A stretch of 64,000 nt of DNA from Malania oleifera. Lineage: Eukaryota; Streptophyta; Magnoliopsida; Santalales; Ximeniaceae. The stretch lies in the NCBI RefSeq assembly GCF_029873635.1, contig NC_080422.1, positions 4,630,001 through 4,694,000 of the forward strand. Direction: 5' to 3'. Below, piece by piece: positions 53,117-62,469 of this stretch. The stretch's first letter is position 1; every line of letters starts with the position of its first letter. The notes beneath the pieces were generated by a model. It saw only the letters and a list, made by a program, of their open reading frames with translations, searched no databases and was not told where the DNA came from. Position numbers and translations under genes: made by a program.

Positions 53117-53429
53117 ATCTCCCCTCCTTATAAAAATTTTGTCCTCGAAATTTGCTAACTATTTTCTATCTCATCATCTAAACTATTACTGCTCCGCTCC
53201 TAGGAAGAGCCGACAACCACCCAGCAGCTCTATCCCAAATTTATTATCGACCCTCACTTATGGCGAAGGAATACCGTGGTTACACATAGTGTCTCTAGAA
53301 TTTAAAATACCATACATAATTCTCCTAGAGACCATCCATACATAAACTCATAACAATTGACAAGCTAAACATACCTACCTTACCTGACCTATATATAAAA
53401 CTAATACATACCTGTTCAATCGTACCGGT

Positions 53430-54312
53430 CTGTCTAGCACTAATCATCACTGAAAATTTGTGGGTACTTCTGACGTATTTCTGTATCTAACTCCCAAAAA
53501 GCCTCCTCGACCACATGATTACATCACAGTACCTTTACTAACGGTATTTCCTTCGTACGCAGCTTCTGTACCTTGTGATCTAGAATCTAAACTGGTACCT
53601 AAGTCAACACATCCCCGATCTCTAATGGTTCATAGTTGAACACGTACATAGGATTTGACACGTACTTCCTCAGCACTGATACATGGAAGACGTTATGAAC
53701 TCTAGACAATGCTGGTGGTAACGTTACTCGATAAGCAACTGGACCAATCCTTTCTAGGATCTTAAACGGCCCAATGTACCGAGGACTCAGCTTGCCTTTC
53801 TTTTCGAACCTCATCACTCCCTTCATCGGAGCAATCCTCAAGAATACCATATCCCCGATTTCGAACTCTAGTACCCATCGGCGAGTATCTGCATAACTTT
53901 TCTGCCAACTCTGTGCTGCCTTTATCTTCTCCCTGATAAGTTCGACCTTTGCAGAGGTCTGCTGAACTAATTTATGTCCCAACACCTACCGTTCACCTAC
54001 CTCATCCCAGTACAATGGAGATCGACATCGGCGACCATACAAGGCCTCATATGGTGCCATCTCAATATTGGCCTGATAACTATTATTATAAGCGAACTCA
54101 ACTAACGGAAGTTATCTTATCCAACTTCCACCGACATCCAGTACACATGCCCGCAACATATCCTCCAAAGTTTGAATGGTCCTCTCATAATGTCCGTCCA
54201 TCTGTGTGTGAAATGTGGTACTGAAGGTGAGTTGAGATCCTAAGGCATCCTGCAAACTCTTCAAAAAATGGGAGGTAAATCATGGATTTCGATATGAAAC
54301 TATAGAAACCGG
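53430..54312 (-). pseudogene. Tekay-like integrase, distal part
   Basis: The core end reads VSIVSYRNP, where relatives have VSDRDP, so the second catalytic Asp is Tyr; then FSTTFHTQMDGHYERTIQ and [20 protein letters not shown]. 53599-53985 is the C-terminus (128 residues; VFHVSVLRKYVSNPMYVFNY), continuing past a stop into the chromodomain-like tail (LVKVL-stop-CNHVVEEAFWE) to about 53440. Cut at 54312 by the SIRE-like element. Confidence 0.88.
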
Positions 54313-56195
54313 TGTTGACTCTACGAGTCCAATCTTGTTTTGATAATGATAAATCACTTGATATTTGATCTGTGCATTGAGTTTGTGAACAGGACTTGCA
54401 CTAAGCATGCACGAAAAGTTAACAAATCTTGGCAAGATCCATGGAACTCAAAGAGTACGGGAATCAAGATGCAAGCGGCAAAGTTCAAGAATATCTTGGG
54501 AAAGGATATTTAGAACTCATGTATTAACATTTTCATATGATTTAATTTGAGGCTCATTATAACTTAGAATGGTTTTAGGATTCGTGCATTTCATGTACAT
54601 CATTAGGAAACTCTCATGGACCTTGAAATGTTTTCAAAATCATGAAAAATATATTTTATGAAAGACCCAAGAAAAGAAGTCAAGCAGATTTTTTAGTTAG
54701 AAATGAAAATTTGAGAGAATAGGGAGTTCGGTCGCCTGAACTCAAACCTCAGTAGTCTGAAGAATTTCTTCGGTTGCCTGAAGATTAAGTTCAGTCACCT
54801 GAAGAATTAAATGGAGAAGACAGAACCTGGCCAAGGCTCTATGGTCGCCTGACCTTGGAACCTCAGGCGCCTGAACTTGATACTTCAGGAGCCTGAAGTC
54901 GAGTTCGGTTGCCTGAATTCGCGGGAAAGCCTAAAAATCAGCTCTTTATTAAAAAGACACGCGAAGTATTTTATTGATCCAACGGCTGAGATTAATTCTA
55001 AGGGTAATATAATATATATTATGAATATCTAAACCCCAGAACATAAGCTAAGGGACACACAAGAAAGATATACTTCTCATTGCAAGATTTGAACCCTAGA
55101 GCCGATTTTCTACACTTCAATCTTCTTCCATCTTCGTTGGGAAAATCTCTACTGAAATCAAAAGGGCATTCATTCATCCAACTAAAATTTGATCCAGTAT
55201 TAAGGTTTGATCTATAAAGTTATTACTTTTCAAGAACCTCTCATCTCTTTACGTGTTTATCATTAGAAAGAGGTTTTGATCTTGAGTGTGTATTCACATT
55301 TAAAAACTGATTTTCAGGAAGATCATGTTTTGAGAAAAAACTTGTTAACTTGGTTGATTGATTTTAAATTCAAGAAGTACATAAACACACATTCATATAT
55401 ATTGTTCATTGGGCTTCTTATTGAAAAACCTACTTTGATTAAAATAGTGGAACTTGAAGGAAAACTTTGTGATTTTTGATTGAGTTGTATTCAAGTCAAA
55501 TTTTTGTTAAATAGCTCACTTCAAATATACTTGAACATCTTTACAAAGCGAATCAAGAACCCTAGTGGACTCCAAAGCATTCCAAATATATTTTCACTTG
55601 GGAGTTTTGATTAAATACGAATTTGTGTGTTGACACATATCATACATCAAACGATTGTATCGTTTTTCATACATTCTTGAGCTTCAAGTTATAGCATATG
55701 TTAATGTACTAGGAAATTGAATTGTACTTACAAGCTTTTGTTAGAAGTATTGTTTTGAGTGTTATTTTTAGATTTCATTGTAAACACGGTTCAGGTTGTG
55801 AACCAGGTGTGAGGAGGAAGTTGTACCTCTTGTGAGCAGCGGATAAGGAGGGAGCTGTACCTCTTATAAGCAGCAGTTTGTAAGGTAAGCTCCGTCCCAC
55901 TTTAAGGAGCAAGGTTTTTAGTGAATCCTTGAGTGGTTGCTCAAGGTGAGGACGTAGGCCAAGTTGGCTGAACCTCGTAAAATCGCGTTTGTCTTCTCTC
56001 TTCCTTTTACTCTTTATTTTTCGCATTATATATAAATTAAGTATATTGCATGCATAGATAGGATTACCACACTCACACATAATTGAGCAACTAGAAGTAG
56101 TTGGTAAACTTATAAGAAGTATGTAAAAGAAAATTAAGTGAATTATTTTTTAATATCCAATTCACCCCCCTCTTGGGATTACACTTTAATCAACA
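54313..56195 (+). repeat. 5' LTR of the SIRE-like element
   Basis: 1883 bp, TGTTGACTCTACG ... CACTTTAATCAACA. Contains a GCCTGA palindrome cluster (54727-54930) and an AT-rich TATA-like region after it (about 55008-55022). Confidence 0.88.
54727..54930. repeat. CAGGCGCCTG palindrome cluster, SIRE-like LTR
   Basis: About eight near copies of TCAGGCGCCTGAA (GGTCGCCTGAACT, GTAGTCTGAAG, GGTTGCCTGAAG, AGTCACCTGAAG, GGTCGCCTGACC, TCAGGCGCCTGAACT, TCAGGAGCCTGAAG, GGTTGCCTGAATT), about 15-30 bp apart. Confidence 0.85.
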
Positions 56196-56197
56196 TT

Positions 56198-56208
56198 TGG
56201 TATCAGAG
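56198..56208 (+). promoter_or_regulatory. Primer-binding site of the SIRE-like element
   Basis: TGGTATCAGAG, matching the complement of initiator tRNA-Met, two bases after the LTR. Confidence 0.9.
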
Positions 56209-56346
56209 AGGGTTTACTTAGACTTGATAGTTAATTTGTAAAACGATCACATGACACACATTGGTGTAACTCCATTTGGTGAGGGACACTCATCCACTAG
56301 ACCCCCCATTTTTTGTGGTGTAAATTAAATCTATTGGAAACATAGG

Positions 56347-57528
56347 ATGAGCATATATTTACTGAACAGAGATTGGAAAGTTTGGAAAATTGTGACTAAG
56401 GGAAATCACATTCCTATGAAAGTAATTGATAAGATTAATGTACTTAAAACTGAAGATGAATATACTGAAGAGGATTGGAAGTTAGTTCAAAGTAATGCCA
56501 CAGCCATGAATATACTTTTCTGTGCACTAGATGTCAATGAATTTAATAGGGTAATGGCATGTAACTCAGCTAAAGAAATTTGGGAAAAATTAGAAGTTAC
56601 ATATGAAGGCACTAAGGAAGTAAAGGATAGTAGGATATACATGTTCACTAGTGAATATGAAGCATTTAAAATGATGGTTGATGAATCCATACAATCCATG
56701 TACACTAGATTCACACACATCATTAACTCTTTAAATGCTCTTGGAAAAACTTACCCTTCTTATGAGTTGATTAGGAAAATACTCAGGGGATTACCTCCAG
56801 TGTGGGAAGCTAAAGCTACTGCAATAGCAGAAGGGAGAAACCTCAAGGAGATGTCGGTGGACGAACTCATTGGCTCACTTATCACCTATGAGCTGACGAT
56901 AAACGAGAGGAAAAATGAACAAAGCAAAGCTAAGAAGGTCACTACACTTAAGGCATCATCAAGCTACTCAAGTGAAGGAAGCGATTCCGAAACGGATGAT
57001 GACATAGCCTTGCTGACAAAGAAGTTCGGAAAGTTCTTAAAGAAGAACAAAAAGTTCAATAGAAAATTTCAGAACTCTAAATCAGAAAGAGGAGAGCAAA
57101 GCATGAAGAAAAAAAAGGAGGATCAACCAACATGCTACAATTGCTGAGAAGTTGGACACATCAAGCCCGAGTGCCCCAAACTCATGAAAGCTTCAAGGAA
57201 AAAGAAGAAGGCGCTGAAAGTCAACTGGGATACACACAGCACTAGCAGTTCAGAATATGAATCCAGCGATGACGAGGTTGCCAATCTGTGTCTAATGGCA
57301 CATGATGACTTTGAGGTACTATCATCTCGTTCATCATCTTCATACTACTCTAGTGAATCTGAAAATGAAATGATGTCATATGATGAACTGAAACAAGAAT
57401 ACCTATACACTATTAAAATATTTAAGAAGAAAACAAAGAAAATTTATGAGTTAAGAAACCAAGTCAAAGAACTTTCAAATTTTGTTGAACACCAAAATGA
57501 ATCCCATGCATCTTTCATGCATAGATAG
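56347..57528 (+). pseudogene. SIRE-like gag
   Basis: 56347-57147 (266 codons) is a full UBN2-type gag domain: DWKVWKIVTKGNHIPMKVID, FNRVMACNSAKEIWEKLEVT, MYTRFTHIINSLNALGKTYP, LRGLPPVWEAKATAIAEGRN. The zinc knuckle CYNC-stop-EVGHIKPEC has a stop in place of a residue. 57184-57528 continues in frame with NLCLMAHDDFEVLS and a coiled-coil start, ending at the deletion junction. Confidence 0.9.
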
Positions 57529-57668
57529 GATTTCCACACTTACACATAATTGAGCAACTAGAAGTAGTTGGCAAACTTATAAGAAGTGTGTAAAAGAAAA
57601 TTAAGTGAATTATTTTTTAATATCCAATTCACCCCCCCTCTTGGGATTACACCTTAATCAACAACCGG

Positions 57669-58044
57669 GACACCATGAAGTCGTACTATCTCCTGCACTT
57701 AAAGCTTTGCTAGCTTATCCATGGAATAACAAAATGAAGTGCGTAGTCTTAGTCAGCTGATCCATTATAACCCAGATAGCGTTTTGCCCATGCACCACCG
57801 AAGGCAATCCTGACACAAAGTCCATCGAGATATGCTCCCACTTCCACTTTGGGATGTCAAGTAGCTGTAGTGGTCCTACTGGCCTTTGGTGCTCGGTCTT
57901 CACCTGCTGACACGTCAGGCACTGCTCTACGAAATGGGTGATCTCTCTTCTTATGTTAGACCACCAAAAAGAACCTCGCAAATCCCTATATATCTTTGTG
58001 CTTCCTAGATGTACCGTATATAAAGAGCAATGTGCCTCTTCCAA
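57669..58044 (-). pseudogene. Tekay-like integrase, zinc finger and first catalytic Asp
   Basis: EEAHCSLYTVHLGSTKIYRD then FVEQCLTCQQVKTEHQRPVG is the HHCC finger. WEHISMDFVSGLP and IWVIMDQLTKTTHFI hold the first catalytic Asp region. The remainder lies beyond the SIRE-like insertion at 54312 and left. Confidence 0.88.
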
Positions 58045-58245
58045 GATGGTTCATTTAATCTCGTCATCATTTGGCACGCAGATCCTGGTGCGAAATCTTA
58101 ACACCCTATCATCTGAGACATGGAAATCTGTGTTTAACTCATCCTGTATCCCACTCACAATCTTTACCAGCTCTACATTTTTCATCTGAGCTGATCTAAT
58201 CCTCTCCTATAAAGTTAGTTGCACCACTTGGCCAGCAATGAATGC

Positions 58246-58935
58246 TTAGTGATTTCCTTCTACTATCTCTACCCCCAACCTTCCCAAGTCCATCCTGATC
58301 TCATGCTGAATCCCAATCGCTGAGATTGATGCAGACACCGAATTCCAACTTAACGCATCAGCTACCACATTAGCTTTCCCGAGGTGGTAACTAATAGTAC
58401 AGTCGTAGTATTTAATCAATTCAAGCCACCTGCGTTGCCTCACATTCAACTCTTTTTGGGTGAAGAAGTATTTGAGACTCTTATGATCAATAAAGATCTC
58501 ACACTTTTCACCGTATAGGTAGTGCCGCCAGATCTTTAGTGCAAATACCATTACTGCTAGTTCTAAATCATGTGTAGGGTAATTCTTCTGGTACTCCTTG
58601 AGTTGGCGAGAAGCATACACAATAACTTTCCCCTGTTATCAAAACACACCCGAGCCATTTCTGAGATGCGTCACTATAGATCACGTAACTACCATCCCCT
58701 GATGGAATGGTCAACACTAGGGCAGTGACTAGACATTGCTTCAACTCCTGGAAGCTCTGCTCATACTCATTAGTCCAGTCAAACCTACTGTTCATTTTCG
58801 TAAGCTGTGTCAAAGGACCTGACAGCCTAGAAAAACTCCCGATGAATCGACGATAGTACGCTGCCAGACCCAAGAAACTCCTGATCTCATGTATGTTCTT
58901 TGGTCTTGCCCCGTTTACTACTACTTCTACTTTAC
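58246..58935 (-). pseudogene. Tekay-like RNase H and RT end
   Basis: 58568-58873: LAAYYRRFIGSFSRLSGPLT, then VYSDAS-type RNase H start (YVIYSDASQKWLGCVL). 58246-58620: [40 protein letters not shown] and [16 protein letters not shown]. One frameshift at about 58620. Confidence 0.88.
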
Positions 58936-58941
58936 CCAGGT

Positions 58942-59334
58942 CTACAGGTCTACTGATATTCCTTCCTTAGACATTTCATGTCCCATAAATGCAACTTGTT
59001 CTAACCAGAACTCGCATTTCTTGAATTTAGCAAACAATCTCTTCTCTCTGAGTACCTGAAGTACCAACCTCAAATGAGCTTTATGCTCTGCAGGACTCCT
59101 TGAATAAATCAGGATGTAATTAATGAATACCACCACTAATTGATCTAAGTACGCTTGGAACACCCTATTCATAAGATCCATGAATGTTGCAGGTGCATTC
59201 GTCAAACCAAACGGCATAACCAAAAATTCATAATGGCCATACCGGGTTCGAAAAGTTGTCTTTGACATATCCTCTGACTTCACCTTCAACTGGTGATACC
59301 CAGATCGCTGATCGATCTTATAGAAAACCTAAGT
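58942..59334 (-). pseudogene. Tekay-like reverse transcriptase, distal part
   Basis: [20 protein letters not shown], then [14 protein letters not shown], where the catalytic FIDD is FINY, so both Asp are lost, followed by [20 protein letters not shown]. The N-terminal part lies beyond the solo LTR at 61281. Confidence 0.88.
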
Positions 59335-59632
59335 TGTAACAACCTCAAAATTTCTCCATTTTTTTTATATACTGTAAAATTTATAATGCTCTGGTACCTA
59401 CTAGACTAAACCAAACCATCAACCTAAGCAGCGAGAAGTGGAATCCATATAAACACAATCAAGAAAATATACAATACCAGAGTGCTAAGATGTGTCCCCA
59501 AAATATACATATATGACTGTTTCCCAAAATACCCACAACTGGCTAGGGCTATACATAAATACTCTAAAAAATACTCACTCTACTGACAGGACAGTATTGA
59601 GGCCCCTCTATCTGCTCGTTTACCTAGATCAC

Positions 59633-60764
59633 CTGAAAAATATTAAAGTAATGGGATAAGACGACGCTCAGTAAGAAGAAATATACTATTGCTAGTGTGT
59701 GGTAAATGAGTTACAATACTTTAAAGATCTGTTTCTAAATAATCATGTATAACTGAATATGAGAATACAAGTACAATAACATATACAATCACCACCTGTA
59801 CCTATTTTGCTTAACATATCTATTTTTATAAGTTTTCCATTCATAATGCTTCTACTATACATAAGTACCCCCACTGTTACTGTAAAACTGTATATACATC
59901 TAATAGCTGAAAACTTCTATGTGGATAACTATATGTCATGATTTAACCCCTCATGACAGGGTTGTGCAGCTCGTAGGCAGGATCTACCCTGGTTCATTGA
60001 TCAGGATAAACCACTATACTCCATAAGTCTGATCAGCCATCCTCAACCCGTATCTGATGGGGAGTCTGTCCACTCGTGGGCTCTATATGATCGACTTACA
60101 TACCACATATTATCTGAATAGGTGGTTGCACTCTATACTGTATGTAGCAACGGTACCGTGCTCTGTAAACTATATCTGTAATGTCCATCGGGGTCTGATA
60201 CTATATAATACATTTCTATATACAACTATCTGTTTTACCATGATTCTGTAATAACAGTATAAAGCATGACGCTGTGATAAACTGTATTTGTATCAACTGT
60301 ATTTCTGAAATGAACTGTAAAACTATATGTCATGATACTGAAAACTATATAATCATGGTATTTTGAAAATACTATAAAACATATTCCCTGTCTGTATATT
60401 CTGTAAAACATAATCTTGAAAATACTGTAAAAACATGTTTATGTACTATATTTATATTCTCAAGCCACACAGTAAATTAAAACATATTAAACATACTTGA
60501 TAAACTGTATAAATTTCTGTTGTGAATAATAATATGATAATAATGTATAATTTATACTGAAAACATACTAGAATTGCCTAGCATAGCATAATTCCCTTAC
60601 CCGATTCCTGCTAAAACCCCCCTACTATGACGAGTTCTACACCTGCAGGGTTCTCCACTCAACACCTTGAAAACCATATATCCTAGAATAAAATATTACT
60701 ATTTCAACGTCTACAACATTTTCTACAACTTCTGGAAAGTCAAATTTCAACAAAAAAGTCTTAC
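59633..60764 (-). other. Candidate leader intron inside solo LTR 3
   Basis: Donor TTTAGG/GTAAGAC at 60764. The acceptor ATTTTTCAG/GTGATC ends at 59633, just after the shared block CTTACTGAGCGTCGTCTTAT. 1132 nt. Inferred from sequence only. Confidence 0.45.
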
Positions 60765-60993
60765 CCTAAATCTGGGATGAAATCCAACTTCGTCCCACCG
60801 ACGATCTGCTCTGGTAGACTTAGGGAGAACTTTCCCAGGAGCGTCGTGGTGGCCTCAGATCATCAATCCAGCGAACGACGGGGCCGAAATCGAAGAGAGA
60901 TGGAGGTGGAGTTATAGGAGAGAGAGAGAGAGAAGGAGTGAATTTCTGTGAATTGTCTGCATAAAAATTCTAGTTTCAGCTATTTATAGAGCC

Positions 60994-61187
60994 GTATTTG
61001 TCGACGAGACAGGTCACCTCGTTGACGAGTCCTGTAGAAAGTTCGTCGACGAACTTGCGCCTTTGTCGACGAATTTCAGACTTCCAAAAATCCTATCTCG
61101 GTGTCTTCTCGTCGACAAAACTTGTCTTCGTCAACGAGGCCCTCTTGTACCCTCGTCGACGAATCCTCTGTGTTTGTCGACGAGGAC
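60994..61187. repeat. CTCGTCGACGAG palindrome cluster, solo LTR 3
   Basis: About eight near copies (TTGTCGACGAGAC, CTCGTTGACGAG, TTCGTCGACGAA, TTTGTCGACGAA, CTCGTCGACAAA, TTCGTCAACGAG, CTCGTCGACGAA, TTTGTCGACGAG), upstream of the TATA box on the minus strand. Confidence 0.9.
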
Positions 61188-61280
61188 CTGTTAAATTCTC
61201 TTGGGTCATTACATCCCAAAGTGCAATCCATTTTTATCCCTTTTTATTATTTAAATACCCTTATTCTTCGGGTCGTTACA

Positions 61281-62045
61281 TGAGTACCCTTTAGCTGGTC
61301 AAATAGGTCATCAATACGCAGTAACAAGTATTTATTCTTTACTGTTACCTTGTAATTTCTCTGTAGTCGATGCACATCCTCATCGACCAATCTTTCTTCT
61401 TCACAAACAACACCGACGCTCCTTAGGGTGATACGCTCAGTCTAATGAAACCATTATTTAGAAGTTGCTGCAGTTGCTACTTTAGCTCTTTCAGTTTAGT
61501 TGAAGCCATTTGATACGGAGCCTTGGAGATTGGCGCCGTCCCTGGAGTCAACTCAATGGCGAACTCCACTTCACGAGCAGGAGGCAACCCCTATAAATCC
61601 TTTGGAAATACATCTGAGAACTCCCTTATCACTAGGATATCCTCCAGCTTTTGTCCTTCCTTCACATACGCGAGGTACCCCTGGCAACCCCCCGGAAGTA
61701 ATCTCCTCGTCTGCATTGCCGAAAGGATCCGTGGTGCAGAGCGTACACATGACCCTATGAACTTAAATTCTTGCTCTTGTGCCTGAATACCGCCTCCTTC
61801 CTGTGACAGTCTATACTTGCGTAGCTGGATGCTAGCCAATCCATCCCTAGAATGATGTCAAATCCATGCATATCGAAGATAATTAAACTAACAGGTAGCC
61901 TTTTCCCCTGAATCTCAAGTGGGTAGTCTTTAACCACCTTACTGCATACAACCACCGACCCTGTTGGCATGGCCACATCTAACTTAACGCCTAACGGCAG
62001 AACCTCTATTTCACGTATGACTCACTTCTAAAAATGAGTAGCTTG
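61281..62045 (-). pseudogene. Tekay-like protease and RT N-terminus
   Basis: 61755-61976: VSLIIFDMHGFDIILGMDWL and ASIDCHRKEAVF, the distal protease. 61591-61839 is the linker (REFSDVFPKDL). 61281-61590 encodes the RT start (KVTVKNKYLLLRIDDLFDQL) with breaks. Left of 61281 the solo LTR interrupts. The active-site Asp lies further right and is not recognised. Confidence 0.85.
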
Positions 62046-62469
62046 GAAGCTATCCCAAGTATATGAGTTACGTCGTGTAATAATTATCCCAAACAGACCA
62101 TATCGTCTCCTTAGGAAATGCAGATTAGTTTTAAACTAGTGTGAAATAGGAAAAGAAAATAAGAAAACATTTTTTTACTGAACATGGTTCAGATTCGAAA
62201 TCTTGGGGGTACCAACCAAATACTCACTAATTAAATATTCAAATAATAAAACAAGCATAGCTAACATCAGACACGAAAAAGACCTAAGAATAATGAATAT
62301 ACCGAACCTAACAATGACTCAACTAAATGAAAATAAATTAAGCTAAACTATAAATAAAATTATACTAAATAAATAGACTAAATCCAACAATAGAGAGACT
62401 AAAATATTGCCTAAATAGAAGTGACTAAATTTAAACTAATAATAAAAAAAATGTCCAACAAGTATTAAC
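62046..62469. other. AT-rich DNA, nothing recognised
   Basis: Between the protease relic and the next LTR. No gag, primer site or conserved frame was recognised. Confidence 0.4.

Larger units (their letters stand above)
54313..57663 (+). mobile_element. SIRE-like copia deletion derivative, ACCGG target duplication
   Basis: Begins TGTTGACTCTACGAGTCC, ends CACCTTAATCAACA, with ACCGG on both sides (54308-54312, 57664-57668). It contains a full 5' LTR (54313-56195), a primer site (TGGTATCAGAG, 56198-56208), gag, and only the last 147 bp of the 3' LTR (57517-57663). The whole of pol and most of the 3' LTR are missing. The junction lies at a shared CATGCATAGATAGGA. Confidence 0.92.
59335..61280 (-). 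mobile_element. Solo LTR 3 (1946 bp) in the Tekay-like RT
   Basis: On the minus strand it begins TGTAACGACCCGAAGAATAA and ends TTTTGAGGTTGTTACA, between TAAGT (59330-59334) and TGAGT (61281-61285), a target duplication with one change. It has a palindrome cluster (60994-61187), TATA box (CTATAAATAG, about 60979-60988), GA-rich leader and a candidate intron (60764 to 59633). Related in layout to the host element's own LTR, but clearly diverged. Confidence 0.9.
51164..62045 (-). mobile_element. Tekay-like Ty3/gypsy element with two later insertions
   Basis: The 3' LTR (51164-53116) is followed rightwards on the minus strand by integrase, RNase H, RT and protease, with a purine tract (AAGGAGGGGAGAT, 53117-53129) next to the LTR. 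The integrase tail (KSYADTRRWVLEFEIGDMVF, MRFEKKGKLSPRYIGPFKIL) is that of Tekay/Del chromoviruses. A SIRE-like copia (54313-57663) sits in the integrase and a solo LTR (59335-61280) in the RT. Gag and the 5' LTR are not seen; the neighbouring LTR at 62470 belongs to a different family. The right end is therefore approximate. Confidence 0.85.

Noticed and set aside
53949-54224. Plus-strand 91-codon open frame
   Set aside because: It is the antisense shadow of the Tekay-like integrase, whose conserved residues read on the minus strand.
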